A stretch of 64,000 bases of DNA from Microbacterium testaceum. GTDB taxonomy: Bacteria; Actinomycetota; Actinomycetes; Actinomycetales; Microbacteriaceae. The stretch is from positions 1 to 64,000 of the forward strand of contig NZ_LDRU01000020.1 of NCBI RefSeq assembly GCF_001476285.1, written 5' to 3'. The position numbers were made by a program, and so were the translations under genes. The notes under the pieces were generated by a model. It was not told the DNA's origin, made no database searches, and was given only the letters and a program-made list of their open reading frames with translations. Every line of letters begins with the position of its first letter. Within the stretch, counting starts at the first letter, position 1. Shown here in pieces: positions 27,090 through 35,897 of this stretch.

Positions 27090-28413
27090 GGTGACGGTGT
27101 CCTCCGCCCGCCCCCTCGGGTACGCGGATGCCGATGCCGCCCGGTTCCACGAAGAGAAGCACCGCTCGCAGCGCGACGACTTCGCGCGCGATCGCGCCCG
27201 CGTGCTGCACTCCGCCGCGCTCCGGCGTCTCGCGGCGAAGACGCAGGTGCTGAGCCCCGCAAGCCCGGCCGACTTCGCCCGTAATCGCCTCACGCACTCG
27301 CTCGAGGTCGCGCAAGTGGGCCGCGAACTCGCCACCGCGCTGCAGCTCTCACCCGACGTCGTCGACACGGCCTGCCTCAGCCACGACCTCGGTCACCCCC
27401 CGTTCGGCCACAACGGCGAGCGGGCGCTGAACGACTGGGCGTCCGACATCGGCGGCTTCGAGGGCAATGCGCAGACGCTGCGCATCCTCACGCGTCTCGA
27501 GCCGAAGGTGTTCGGCACCGACGGTGAGCCGTTCGGACTCAACCTGACGCGCGCCAGCCTCGACGCCACCTGCAAATACCCGTGGACGGTCGACGAGCCC
27601 GTCCCCGACCCGGGCGGGCGTCTCAAGTTCGGCGTCTACCCCGACGATGAGCCGGTCTTCCACTGGATGCGCGGGGGAGCCCCCGCCCGACAGCGCTGCA
27701 TCGAGGCAGAGGTCATGGATCTCTCCGACGACATCGCGTACTCGGTGCACGATTTCGAAGACGCCGTCGTCAACCGGTACGTCGACCCCGCCCGCCTGGC
27801 ATCCCGGGTCGGTCGCGAGGGGCTGCTCGACGCGATCCAGCGCTGGGTCGGGTACGACTTCGTGCGCGACGACCTCGCGCAGGGGCTCGATCGGCTCATG
27901 GCCATGCCCGAGTGGATCCACTCCTTCGACGGCACGCGCCCCGCGCTCGCGCGGCTGAAGAACCTCACCTCCGACCTCATCGGACGCTTCGCGCGCGCCG
28001 CGACGTCGGCCACACGCGAGGCCTACCCGGCCGACGAGCTGACGCGCTACCGCGCGCGCGTCATCGTGCCCGCCGAGGTCGAGACGGAGATGGCCGTGCT
28101 CAAGGGCATCATCGGCGCGACGGTCGTCTCGATCGACGGCCGCAAGGTTCTCTACCGCGAGCAGCGGAACGTGCTCAAGCGCTTGGCATCCGCCCTCTGG
28201 GAGAACCCGGGAGCGCTCGACGCCCTCCACGCACCCGACTTCGCCGCGGCGCCGGACGACACCGCCCGCCGCCGGGTCGTCGTCGATCAGGTCGCGAGCC
28301 TGACCGACCAGCTCGCGATCGCCTGGCACAACCGTCTGGTGGGAGAAGTGGATGCCGCCGAGCTCGGCGTCTGGGCCCCCGGATCCCGTGCACCCCGCGG
28401 GGCGGATGCCTGA
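27079..28413 (+). CDS. dgt: Deoxyguanosinetriphosphate triphosphohydrolase-like protein
   Basis: 444 residues from GTG 27079, which overlaps dusB; GTG 27091 is an alternative start. HD-domain metal ligands are visible in NRLTHSLEVAQ and CLSHDLGHPPFGHNGE. Family enzymes hydrolyse dGTP (or other dNTPs) to the nucleoside and tripolyphosphate and so shape the dNTP pool. The dusB-dgt-dnaG order is conserved in actinobacteria and couples nucleotide-pool control with primase. Confidence 0.93.
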   Translation: MAAEVTVSSARPLGYADADAARFHEEKHRSQRDDFARDRARVLHSAALRRLAAKTQVLSPASPADFARNRLTHSLEVAQVGRELATALQLSPDVVDTACLSHDLGHPPFGHNGERALNDWASDIGGFEGNAQTLRILTRLEPKVFGTDGEPFGLNLTRASLDATCKYPWTVDEPVPDPGGRLKFGVYPDDEPVFHWMRGGAPARQRCIEAEVMDLSDDIAYSVHDFEDAVVNRYVDPARLASRVGREGLLDAIQRWVGYDFVRDDLAQGLDRLMAMPEWIHSFDGTRPALARLKNLTSDLIGRFARAATSATREAYPADELTRYRARVIVPAEVETEMAVLKGIIGATVVSIDGRKVLYREQRNVLKRLASALWENPGALDALHAPDFAAAPDDTARRRVVVDQVASLTDQLAIAWHNRLVGEVDAAELGVWAPGSRAPRGADA

Positions 28414-30251
28414 TGGCCCGTATCCGCCAGTCCGACATCGACGAGGTCAAGGCGCGGGTCAACATCGCCGACGTCGTCGGTGAGCGCGTCGCGCTGAAGT
28501 CGGCGGGCGTTGGCTCGATGAAAGGGCTGTGTCCCTTCCACGACGAGCGCAGTCCGAGTTTCCACGTGCGGCCGCAGGTCGGCTACTACCACTGCTTCGG
28601 GTGCGGCGAGTCAGGAGACGTCTACTCGTTCCTGCGCGCCATGGACCACGTCTCGTTCACCGAGGCCGTCGAGCGGATGGCCGCGCGCGTGGGCTACACA
28701 CTGCACTACGAAGACGGCGGGCCCGCCCCCGAGACGACCGGGCGCTCGCGCCTCTACGCCGCCAACGCTGCGGCTGCCGAGTTCTTCCGCGCGCAGCTCA
28801 TGACACCCGAGGCCGAGACGGGCCGACGCTTTCTCGGCGACCGCGGGTTCGATGCCGGCGCCGCCGCGCACTTCGGCGTCGGTTACGCGCCCAAGGGCTG
28901 GTCGCACCTCATGGACCACCTCCTCGCACAGAAGTTCACGCGCGACGAGCTGCTCCAGGCGGGGCTCGTGTCGCAGGGACAGCGCGGGGTCTACGACCGG
29001 TTCCGCGGTCGGCTCGTGTGGCCCATCCGCGATGTGACCGGTCAGGTCATCGGCTTCGGCGCGCGCAAGCTCTACGACGACGACCAGGGACCGAAGTACC
29101 TCAACACCCCCGAGACGCCGATCTACAAGAAGGCGCAGGTGTTGTACGGTCTCGACCTCGCGAAGCGCGACATCTCGCGCTCGCACAGGGTCGTCGTGGT
29201 CGAGGGGTACACCGACGTCATGGCGTGCCACCTCGCGGGCGTCACGACCGCCATCGCGTCGTGCGGCACCGCCTTCGGCAGCGACCACATCACCGTGCTC
29301 CGCCGCGTGATGGGCGACGACAGCTCGTCGGGCGAGGTGGTCTTCACCTTCGATCCGGATGCCGCCGGCCAGAAGGCGGCGCTCCGCGCCTTCGCCGACG
29401 AGAAGCGCTTCGCGGCCCAGACGTACGTCGCCGTGGCTCCCGAGGGTCTCGACCCGTGCGATCTGCGCCTCCAGCGCGGGGACGGCGCCGTGCGAGCCCT
29501 CATGGATACCAAAGCACCGATGTTCGAGTTCGTCATCGACCAGCGACTGAAGGACTTCGACCTCGGGAGCGTCGAAGGGCGCGCGGGAGCGCTTCGCGCC
29601 GCCGCCCCGATCGTCGCCGACATCCGCGATCCCGCGCTGCGCCCCGGGTACGTCCGGGTGCTCGCCCGCCGCCTCGGTCTCGACATGCCCGAGGTCCAGG
29701 CAGCGGTCGAGCGAGCGGCGCGCGGCGCCGATCGGGCTGAGAAGCGCGAGGCGCCGAGGGGGCAGGAACCGGCGCCCGTGGCGATCTCGGTCACCCTCGC
29801 CTCGCTCCCCAACACCCGTGACGTCGCCCTGGAGCGCGGCGCGATGATGGCATTCCTGCAGTACGGGCACCGGATCGAGCCCGAGCTGTTCCTCCGTGCC
29901 CTGCAGACGCCGTTCGGCCACCCCGCCCTCGAGGCCGTGCGCAGCGCCCTGGCATCCACCGATCTGTCGCAACCCGGCTGGGCCGTGACGGCGGTCGAGT
30001 CGGTTCGCGAGCCGTTCCGCTCGCTCGCCGCCGAACTGCTGACGGCCGAGTTCCCCGCTCGCACCGAGGAAGGCGCGGTCGTCGCGGCCAACGACCTCTC
30101 GCGTCGACTTCTCGTCCGCGAGATCGAGCGCGAGAAAGCCGAACTCGTCCGCGAGGTGCAGCGCGTGCCCGCCGACACCGACGAAGGTCGGCGCCTCGGG
30201 ATGAGGCTGCGCGATCTGGAAGCGGACCGCCAGCGGCTCATCGCGTCCTGA
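28413..30251 (+). CDS. dnaG: DNA primase
   Basis: 612 residues from the ATG that shares one base with the dgt stop (TGATG). The N-terminal CHC2 zinc finger shows CPFHDE...YHCFGCGESG (about residues 38-64). The catalytic core carries the TOPRIM acidic residues in VVVEGYTDVMA and FDPDAAGQ. A helical C-terminal domain should bind the DnaB helicase. DnaG makes RNA primers at the replication fork. A longer frame upstream (from 27912) is only the shadow of dgt. Confidence 0.96.
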   Translation: MARIRQSDIDEVKARVNIADVVGERVALKSAGVGSMKGLCPFHDERSPSFHVRPQVGYYHCFGCGESGDVYSFLRAMDHVSFTEAVERMAARVGYTLHYEDGGPAPETTGRSRLYAANAAAAEFFRAQLMTPEAETGRRFLGDRGFDAGAAAHFGVGYAPKGWSHLMDHLLAQKFTRDELLQAGLVSQGQRGVYDRFRGRLVWPIRDVTGQVIGFGARKLYDDDQGPKYLNTPETPIYKKAQVLYGLDLAKRDISRSHRVVVVEGYTDVMACHLAGVTTAIASCGTAFGSDHITVLRRVMGDDSSSGEVVFTFDPDAAGQKAALRAFADEKRFAAQTYVAVAPEGLDPCDLRLQRGDGAVRALMDTKAPMFEFVIDQRLKDFDLGSVEGRAGALRAAAPIVADIRDPALRPGYVRVLARRLGLDMPEVQAAVERAARGADRAEKREAPRGQEPAPVAISVTLASLPNTRDVALERGAMMAFLQYGHRIEPELFLRALQTPFGHPALEAVRSALASTDLSQPGWAVTAVESVREPFRSLAAELLTAEFPARTEEGAVVAANDLSRRLLVREIEREKAELVREVQRVPADTDEGRRLGMRLRDLEADRQRLIAS

Positions 30252-30255
30252 CCGT

Positions 30256-30298
30256 CCCCTCCGACGGCACGCGCTACCGCACCGGCGTGTCGGGAGGG
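30256..30298 (+). terminator. Imperfect hairpin after dnaG
   Basis: CCCTCC-GAC (30257-30265) pairs with GTC-GGGAGGG (30289-30298) with one bulge, extended inward by ACGC/GCGT. It is placed 5 nt after the dnaG stop and before the next ribosome site. No U-tract. Confidence 0.4.
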
Positions 30299-30340
30299 AA
30301 GCCCGCTGCGCCCGCGCGTCTCTTCAGGGAGGATGAGGGA

Positions 30341-31114
30341 ATGCCCCGGACTCTCGACACCGACGTCGCCATCCGCGCCGACGATCTCTCGCTCGCCCGT
30401 GGGGGCACCCGGGTGATCGACGGCATCACTCTGAAGCTGCCCTTCGCGCAGACGCTCGTCGTGCGAGGCGCGACGGGATCCGGCAAGACCTCTCTCGTGT
30501 CGATGCTCGCGGGCCGCCCCGACGAAGGGCTCAGCGTCGTCGGGGGAGAGGCGTTCGTCCACGGCATCTCGGCCCGGCGTCCGGGTCGCGCGCACCGCGA
30601 GTGGACCTTCCACACCGGCTACCTGCCGCAGGGTGCCGGCGCGTCGTTGCCCTCGCGCTTGACCGTGCAAGATGTCATCGCCGAGCCGATCACGAGCCGC
30701 GACCGGCGCGTCAACAGCCGCGCGCTCGCTGTGCGCGTCGCCACGCTCCTCGACGAGATGGAGCTCCCGCTCGGCACGGCACCGAAGTATCCCTACGAGC
30801 TCAGCGCGGGCATGCGTCAGCGCGTGGCCCTGGCCCGGGCGTTCGTCCTCGAGCCACGCCTCTTCGTGGCCGACGACCTCTACGCCAACCTCGACGTCGA
30901 GGTGCGCGCGGCCGCTCGCGCGTCGATCGTGCGCCGACGCGACGAGCGCGGCATGGCGTCGCTCGTCGTGACGAACGATGCCGATGCGCCCACCGACCTC
31001 GATGCCGACGTCCTGGTTCTGCACGGCGGGCACGCCGTCGCTTTCGGTCATGGCTCGGACGAGCTGCAGTGGACCCCGGGCGGCGCGCCCGACCGACGCG
31101 TTTCGACGGCCTGA
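30341..31114 (+). CDS. ABC-type ATP-binding protein with degenerate catalytic motifs
   Basis: 257 residues from the ATG at 30341, preceded by GGGAGG; the in-frame ATG at 30287 has no ribosome site. Walker A is intact (GATGSGKT, residues 43-50). The signature reads LSAGM instead of LSGGQ, Walker B ends LFVADDLY with Asp where the catalytic Glu should be, and the H-loop position has VVTND with no His. ATP binding looks possible but hydrolysis should be weak. No permease gene is adjacent. It may be a regulatory or structural ABC protein conserved in its lineage. Confidence 0.75.
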   Translation: MPRTLDTDVAIRADDLSLARGGTRVIDGITLKLPFAQTLVVRGATGSGKTSLVSMLAGRPDEGLSVVGGEAFVHGISARRPGRAHREWTFHTGYLPQGAGASLPSRLTVQDVIAEPITSRDRRVNSRALAVRVATLLDEMELPLGTAPKYPYELSAGMRQRVALARAFVLEPRLFVADDLYANLDVEVRAAARASIVRRRDERGMASLVVTNDADAPTDLDADVLVLHGGHAVAFGHGSDELQWTPGGAPDRRVSTA

Positions 31115-31139
31115 TTTTTCGACTACCCCGCGGTGCTGT

Positions 31140-31145
31140 TAGTAT
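31140..31145 (+). promoter_or_regulatory. -10 box of the tRNA-Asn promoter
   Basis: TAGTAT, 31 bp upstream of the mature tRNA 5' end, in a locally AT-richer stretch. The -35 region (about 31117-31122, TTTCGA) is a weak match. Confidence 0.4.
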
Positions 31146-31176
31146 CGTGTGGTTGCCCGCCGCAAGGCGCGCATAT

Positions 31177-31249
31177 TCCTCGGTAGCTCAATTGGCAGAG
31201 CAATCGGCTGTTAACCGATAGGTTCTTGGTTCGAGTCCAAGCCGGGGAG
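31177..31249 (+). tRNA. tRNA-Asn (anticodon GTT)
   Basis: 73-nt cloverleaf. Acceptor TCCTCGG pairs with CCGGGGA (one G-U), D-arm GCTC...GAGC, anticodon stem ATCGG/CCGAT with loop CTGTTAA (anticodon GTT at 31210-31212), T-arm with TTCGAGT loop. No CCA is encoded; discriminator G at 31249. Confidence 0.96.
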
Positions 31250-31250
31250 C

Positions 31251-31310
31251 GAGAGACCCACGCCCATCTAGCGTGGCTCTCACCCTAGGCCCGGGCTTCC
31301 ACCCCGGGCC
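31251..31310 (+). terminator. Double-hairpin terminator after tRNA-Asn
   Basis: First hairpin: GAGAG and CCACGC (31251-31263) with GCGTGG and CTCTC (31271-31281), 2-nt bulge. Second: perfect 8-bp GGCCCGGG/CCCGGGCC (31288-31295 with 31303-31310), followed by TTACCTTTTG, a U-rich tail. The second has the form of an intrinsic terminator. Confidence 0.7.
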
Positions 31311-31377
31311 TTACCTTTTGTCCGCCCCGCGGCTCACACGCGACCCGCGGGGCGGGGATGCCTGCGAGGCTGGGGGA

Positions 31378-32316
31378 GTGACCCCCGCACCCGACCCCGC
31401 CCGCTACGACCTCGACGCACTGCGAACACGGCTTCTCCCCGAGCGCGGGGGAGACGTGGACGACAGCATCCCCCAACTCGCGGCCGCCGATCCCGACCTC
31501 TGCGCGCTCGCCATCGCCCTTCCGGACGGCACCGTGCGACGCAGTCGCGACGCTGACGTGCCGTTCAGCATCCAATCCGCGGTGAAGCCGTTCCTCTTCG
31601 CTCTGGCCCTGGCAGACACCGACGGCGACGCCCTCGACCGGGTCGGCATCGAACCGACGGGGGAGTCCTTCGACGCGATCAAACTCGAGAGCGGAACCGG
31701 TCGACCCCCGAACCCGATGGTGAACGCGGGCGCGCTGCTGACCGCGTCCCTCGTCGAGGGCGGCGATCCCGACGAGCGCGCCGGCCGCATCGCGCGCGGA
31801 CTCGCCGCCTTCGCGGGCCGTGAGCTCGACGTCGACGAGGACGTCGCGCACAACGAGCACCTGCTCGGCGATCGCAACCACGCCCTCGCGCACCTCATGC
31901 GTGCGGAGGGCACGCTCGCGGTGTCCGCCGACGACGCCGTCGCGGTCTACGCTCGCGCGTGCGCGACCCTCGTGGATGCCGCGACCCTGGCGGTCATGGG
32001 CGCCACGCTCGCGCTCGGCGGCGTCAATCCGTGCACCGGCGACCGCGTCATCCCCGAGCGGGTCGCACGCGACGTCGTCTCGGTGATGGCGACGTGCGGT
32101 GTCTACGACGGTTCCGGTCGATGGATGCGAGCCGTCGGCATCCCGGCGAAGTCCAGCGTGTCGGGGGCGATCGTCCTGTCGGCACCCGGCCGCCTCGGTG
32201 CGGCCACCGTCAGCCCGCCCCTCGACGCTCAAGGCACGAGCGTGCGCGGACACCGCGCGAGCGAGGTGCTCAGCGAAGAACTCGATCTGCACTCCTTCGC
32301 AACCCGCCACGGCTGA
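31378..32316 (+). CDS. glsA: Glutaminase
   Basis: 312 residues from the GTG at 31378, six bases after a possible -10 (GAGGCT); in-frame starts further upstream lie in the tRNA terminator region. Beta-lactamase-like serine glutaminase: the catalytic S-x2-K is in SIQSAVKPF, NPMVNAGALL binds substrate, and DGSGRWMRAVGIPAKSSVSGA lies near the C-terminus. It hydrolyses glutamine to glutamate and ammonia in the cytoplasm. Single-gene unit. Confidence 0.93.
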   Translation: MTPAPDPARYDLDALRTRLLPERGGDVDDSIPQLAAADPDLCALAIALPDGTVRRSRDADVPFSIQSAVKPFLFALALADTDGDALDRVGIEPTGESFDAIKLESGTGRPPNPMVNAGALLTASLVEGGDPDERAGRIARGLAAFAGRELDVDEDVAHNEHLLGDRNHALAHLMRAEGTLAVSADDAVAVYARACATLVDAATLAVMGATLALGGVNPCTGDRVIPERVARDVVSVMATCGVYDGSGRWMRAVGIPAKSSVSGAIVLSAPGRLGAATVSPPLDAQGTSVRGHRASEVLSEELDLHSFATRHG

Positions 32317-32386
32317 CCCTCGGGTCGTCGCGGGTGTGAGAGCATCGGCGAGGACGCGGCTCCGTGGCGTCCACGAAGGAGTTCCG

Positions 32387-32761
32387 ATGCCGCCCACCGC
32401 ACGCCGCCGCGCGTCCCGCAGCGTGACGATCGGGGTCGTCGCGGCCCTCGCCGCATCTCTGACCGGGTGCGGTCAGGGCACCAACGTCTCGGAGGACTAC
32501 GCCCAGATCTGCCGCGACAACGCGACAGAGAAGCGCCTCCCCGACGACGACTGCAACAACCACGGCGGAACGGCCCACTGGTACTACCTGCCACTGGGCT
32601 CCAGCGGACGGAACGTGCCCGCCGTCGGGCAACCCGCGACCGGGGGCACCGACGCGCTGCCGTCCGGGAAAACCGCGGCGAAGGGCATCTCCGGCGACGG
32701 CGCCAGCGTCTCGCGCGGCGGGTTCGGCGGATCGGGATCCGACGGAAGCCACGGCGGCTGA
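32387..32761 (+). CDS. Small lipoprotein, YgiB/DUF1190-like, paired with an ATP-grasp enzyme
   Basis: 124 residues from the ATG at 32387 (GAAGGA ribosome site). Basic N-terminus, hydrophobic core and the lipobox LTGC at about residues 25-28 predict a lipidated exported protein. The mature part has two cysteines (QICRDN and DDDCNN) and a long Gly/Ser-rich tail with SRGGFGGSGSDGS. Size, cysteine spacing and the GGFG tail recall E. coli YgiB (DUF1190), whose gene also precedes an ATP-grasp gene (ygiC). Stop and next start overlap (TGATG), so the two products are coupled. Confidence 0.7.
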   Translation: MPPTARRRASRSVTIGVVAALAASLTGCGQGTNVSEDYAQICRDNATEKRLPDDDCNNHGGTAHWYYLPLGSSGRNVPAVGQPATGGTDALPSGKTAAKGISGDGASVSRGGFGGSGSDGSHGG

Positions 32762-34065
32762 TGCGCCGTATCGAACTGGCGCCGCGGCCCGACTGGGAGC
32801 GCACCATCAAGCAGTCCGGCCTGATCTACTCGAGATCGCTGCGCGATGACGGGTCCGCCGTCGAGTACTGGAACGACGGCGCGGCGTACGTGTTCACCCT
32901 CCCCGAGGTCGAAGCGCTCGAGAAGCAGACCGAAGAGCTGCACCGCATGAGCCGCGAGGCCGCCCGGTACATGGCATCCGGAGAGATGGGGCACCTGGGG
33001 CTCACCCCGGAAGCCTTCGAGTTCGCGCAGTGGTCGCTCGAGCAGGACGAGCCCGACGTGTACGCGCGATTCGACCTCGCGTACGCGGGAGACGGCTCTC
33101 CGGCGAAGATGCTCGAGTACAACGCCGACACCCCCACCGGGCTGATCGAAGCGTCGCTGACGCAGTGGTTCTGGCTGCAGGATCGCATCAAGAGCGGTGC
33201 CCTGCCCGCCGACACCGACCAGTGGAACGGGCTTCACGAGGCACTCGTCGAGCGTTGGCGCGTTCTGCTGCACCGATCGCTCAGCGAGGGAGAGGGCGGG
33301 CGCCTGTTCGTCGCGCACTCGGATGCCGACATCTACGGCGAGGACTGGGACACCGTCGCCTACATGCGCGACCTCGCGGGTGAGGCCGGCTGGGAGCACA
33401 CCGGTATCGAGATGAAAGACATCGGATGGCACCACGGCGCGCGCCAGTTCGTGGGCGTGCCGGAACCGTGGGGCTCGTCGCGCAGCGTCAACGCGCTGCC
33501 CGGCGACGCTCCGGGCACGCAGTACCCGGTGATCCGCAACCTCTTCAAGCTCTACCCGTGGGAGGACGTGGTCTCGGGCGACGACCGCGTCGTCGGCGAC
33601 CAGGAGTTCGGAGCGCTGCTCATCGCCGGACGAGGGCTGTTCGGACGCTGGTTCGAGCCCGCGTGGAAGATGTTCCTCTCGAACAAGCTGCTGCTCGTCG
33701 CTCTGTGGCGCCTCTACCCCGATCACCCGAACCTGCTGCCGGCGTACGCCGACGGCCCGAACGGCATGACCGACTACGTCGTCAAACCCGTCTTCGGCCG
33801 CGAGGGCGATGGCATCCGGGTCCACCGCGCCGACGGCAGCGTGGTCACGAACGGGCAGGAGTACCGCCGCGAAGGGACCGGGCGCGAGCGCGTGTGGCAG
33901 CAGTACCACGAGCTGCCCGACTTCCCCGGGTCGAACGGGAGTAACCACCCCGTGCTCGGGTCGTGGGTCGTGAGCGACGAGGCGTTCGGGGTCGGCATCC
34001 GCGAATCCGACGGGCCGATCACCGACTACTACTGCCGGTTCGCACCGAACATCATCGAGGCCTGA
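32761..34065 (+). CDS. Glutathionylspermidine synthase-like ATP-grasp ligase (YgiC/YjfC family)
   Basis: 434 residues from the ATG that shares one base with the lipoprotein stop. The GSP_synth ATP-grasp fold is indicated by MLEYNADTPTGLIEAS, YVVKPVFGREGDGI and a C-terminal segment rich in aromatic residues. The amidase domain of bifunctional E. coli Gss is absent, as in YgiC. True glutathionylspermidine is not expected in actinobacteria, which lack glutathione, so another carboxylate-amine ligation is likely; the neighbouring lipoprotein is a candidate substrate or partner. Confidence 0.87.
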   Translation: MRRIELAPRPDWERTIKQSGLIYSRSLRDDGSAVEYWNDGAAYVFTLPEVEALEKQTEELHRMSREAARYMASGEMGHLGLTPEAFEFAQWSLEQDEPDVYARFDLAYAGDGSPAKMLEYNADTPTGLIEASLTQWFWLQDRIKSGALPADTDQWNGLHEALVERWRVLLHRSLSEGEGGRLFVAHSDADIYGEDWDTVAYMRDLAGEAGWEHTGIEMKDIGWHHGARQFVGVPEPWGSSRSVNALPGDAPGTQYPVIRNLFKLYPWEDVVSGDDRVVGDQEFGALLIAGRGLFGRWFEPAWKMFLSNKLLLVALWRLYPDHPNLLPAYADGPNGMTDYVVKPVFGREGDGIRVHRADGSVVTNGQEYRREGTGRERVWQQYHELPDFPGSNGSNHPVLGSWVVSDEAFGVGIRESDGPITDYYCRFAPNIIEA

Positions 34066-34101
34066 CAGCCCTCACAGGCCGACGCCTCACGCGCCGACGC
34101 C

Positions 34102-34668
34102 TTACGCGTCGATGTCGTCGACCCCGGGCATCCACGACGCGCCGGGCTTGCCCCACTTGCGCTTTTTGGCGATCTTGGCGACGACCCGGCTGTCCTCGTC
34201 GTCGAGGCGATCGACGTACAGGATGCCGTCGAGGTGATCGAACTCGTGCTGGAGGATGCGCGCACGCCAACCGGTGACCTCGATGCGCACGGGCTGCCCG
34301 TCGAGGTCGACGCCCGTGAGCAGCGCGGCGTCGGAGCGGCGGAGGGGGAAGCGCTCACCGGGGAACGACAGGCACCCCTCAGATTCGTCGTCGGGATCGG
34401 GATACCCCGGCTCGAGCGGACGGATCCACAGCTCCGGGTTGATCACGACGCCCCGCCACGGCAGGCCCTCGTCGTCTTCGTAGGTGTACGTGAAGATGCG
34501 CAGGCCCACTCCCACCTGGGGTGCGGCGAGACCGACGCCGGGGGCGGCATCCATCGTCTCGAACATGTCGGCGACGAGGGTGCGCACCTCTTCGGTGATC
34601 TCGTCGACGCGGGCGGCGGGAGCGTGCAGCACGGGATCACCCATGATGCGAATCGGGAGAACGGCCAC
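34102..34668 (-). CDS. def: Peptide deformylase
   Basis: 188 residues. The three deformylase motifs are GVGLAAPQVG (about 43-52), EGCLSFPGE and QHEFDHLDGILY, which supply the metal-binding Cys and the HExxH histidines. The enzyme removes the formyl group from nascent N-terminal methionine. The C-terminal extension with a KKRKWGKPG stretch is common in actinobacteria. It is divergent from the DMT permease gene. Confidence 0.95.
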   Translation of the reverse strand: MAVLPIRIMGDPVLHAPAARVDEITEEVRTLVADMFETMDAAPGVGLAAPQVGVGLRIFTYTYEDDEGLPWRGVVINPELWIRPLEPGYPDPDDESEGCLSFPGERFPLRRSDAALLTGVDLDGQPVRIEVTGWRARILQHEFDHLDGILYVDRLDDEDSRVVAKIAKKRKWGKPGASWMPGVDDIDA

Positions 34669-34697
34669 GTCACCAGCCTAATCGCGGAGGCGGCGGC

Positions 34698-34703
34698 TAT
34701 CGT
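34698..34703 (+). promoter_or_regulatory. Probable -10 box of the DMT permease (leaderless)
   Basis: TATCGT ends 6 nt before the GTG at 34710. A GGAGG stretch touches the start codon and is too close to serve as a Shine-Dalgarno. Confidence 0.4.
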
Positions 34704-34709
34704 CGGAGG

Positions 34710-35672
34710 GTGATCCCGCTCGATGTCTCCCTCAGCGACGGAATCGACCAACTCGTCGGTGTCTTCCGCGACCCCCGCATCCTCCTCGGCATCCCCCTGG
34801 CCCTTCTCGGGGCGGTGTTCATGTCGTTCGGGGCGCAGTACCAGCACCGCGGAGTGCAGAAGGTCGAGCGCCTCTCGGGAAAGACCACCGGGGGACTCTC
34901 GCGCAAGCAGCTGACCTCGCTCCTCACGCGTCCGTCCTGGGTGGCGGGCACGGTCATGCTCGGTCTGGCGATCGTGTGCCAGCTCGCGGCCCTCTCGGTC
35001 GCGCCCCTGATCCTGGTTCAACCGCTCGGGGCGATCGCGCTCGTCATCACGACGGTGCTGAATGCGCGTGTCACCCGCCACAAGCCGACCCGTCAATCGC
35101 TCATCGCGATCGCCGCGTGCGTCGGCGGCATCTTCATCTTCGTGACGATCGCCGCGTTCTTCGCGACCGAGCACGTGGTCACCGAGCGCGAACTGCTCAT
35201 CATCCTCGGCATCCTGGCCGTGGTCGTGATCGTCTTCGGCGTCTTCTGGATCCTCGTCCGCCGCAAGGCGCAGGCGCTGTTCTACATCATGGCCGCGGGC
35301 GTGATCTACGGCTTCGTCGCCACCCTCGCGAAAGTCGTCATCAGCCGCGCGCAGGCCGGCGACTTCGAGTGGCTGACCCTCCTGTGCCTGGTCGCTCTGC
35401 TCGCCGCGGTCGCGGTCGGCGCGTACTTCGTGCAGACGGCGTACTCGGTCGGGCCGCCCGACCTCGTGATCGCGGGCCTCACCGTGATCGACCCGATCGT
35501 GGCCGTGCTCATCGGCCTGCTCGTGCTCGGCGAGGCCTCGACGGCCCCCGCGTGGGCCCTCATCGGCTTCGTCATCGCCGGTGCGATCGCCACGTGGGGC
35601 GTGATCCAGCTGACCAAGCATCACCCGCAGGTGACCGCCGACGGCAAGCCGAAGCAGCCGCGCGTCCACTGA
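34710..35672 (+). CDS. DMT-superfamily membrane permease (EamA/NIPA-like)
   Basis: 320 residues with about nine to ten hydrophobic segments and little else. The first (LGIPLALLGAVFMSFGAQYQ) and the inner repeat starting near LSVAPLILVQPLGAIALVI resemble NIPA/DMT proteins, and the end (IDPIVAVLIGLLVLGE) is typical of EamA-type transporters. Substrate unknown; magnesium has been proposed for the NIPA branch. A cytoplasmic basic tail ends the protein. Confidence 0.8.
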   Translation: MIPLDVSLSDGIDQLVGVFRDPRILLGIPLALLGAVFMSFGAQYQHRGVQKVERLSGKTTGGLSRKQLTSLLTRPSWVAGTVMLGLAIVCQLAALSVAPLILVQPLGAIALVITTVLNARVTRHKPTRQSLIAIAACVGGIFIFVTIAAFFATEHVVTERELLIILGILAVVVIVFGVFWILVRRKAQALFYIMAAGVIYGFVATLAKVVISRAQAGDFEWLTLLCLVALLAAVAVGAYFVQTAYSVGPPDLVIAGLTVIDPIVAVLIGLLVLGEASTAPAWALIGFVIAGAIATWGVIQLTKHHPQVTADGKPKQPRVH

Positions 35673-35768
35673 CCCCGGCACCTGTCTCCGGTGGGTGCAG
35701 GTTTCGAGGATCGACCGCACCGACTCGTCGGCGAGAAGCAACGGATGCCGGTAGGCTCGTCGTCGCTG

Positions 35769-35845
35769 GGGGCGGTGGCCAAGCTGGTCAAGGCAGCGGG
35801 CTCATAACCCGACGATCGTGGGTTCAAGTCCCACCCGCCCTACCA
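35769..35845 (+). tRNA. tRNA with anticodon CAT (tRNA-Met, possibly tRNA-Ile2)
   Basis: Cloverleaf with acceptor GGGGCGG/CCGCCCT (G1-U72), D-arm GCC...GGC, anticodon loop CTCATAA with CAT at 35803-35805 and T-loop TTCAAGT. A 3' CCA is encoded at 35843-35845. The anticodon stem has three G-C pairs next to the loop, but position 1-72 is G-U and 11-24 is C-G, unlike an initiator tRNA. A lysidine-modified Ile tRNA cannot be excluded. Confidence 0.92.
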
Positions 35846-35897
35846 TTCCCCTCACGCAGGGGTCGCCGACGTGACGAGCGGAGGGCCCGGGAAGACC

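Noticed and set aside
30341-31114. Transport ATPase of an import system with the neighbouring genes
   Set aside because: No permease or binding-protein gene is adjacent and catalytic residues are lost.
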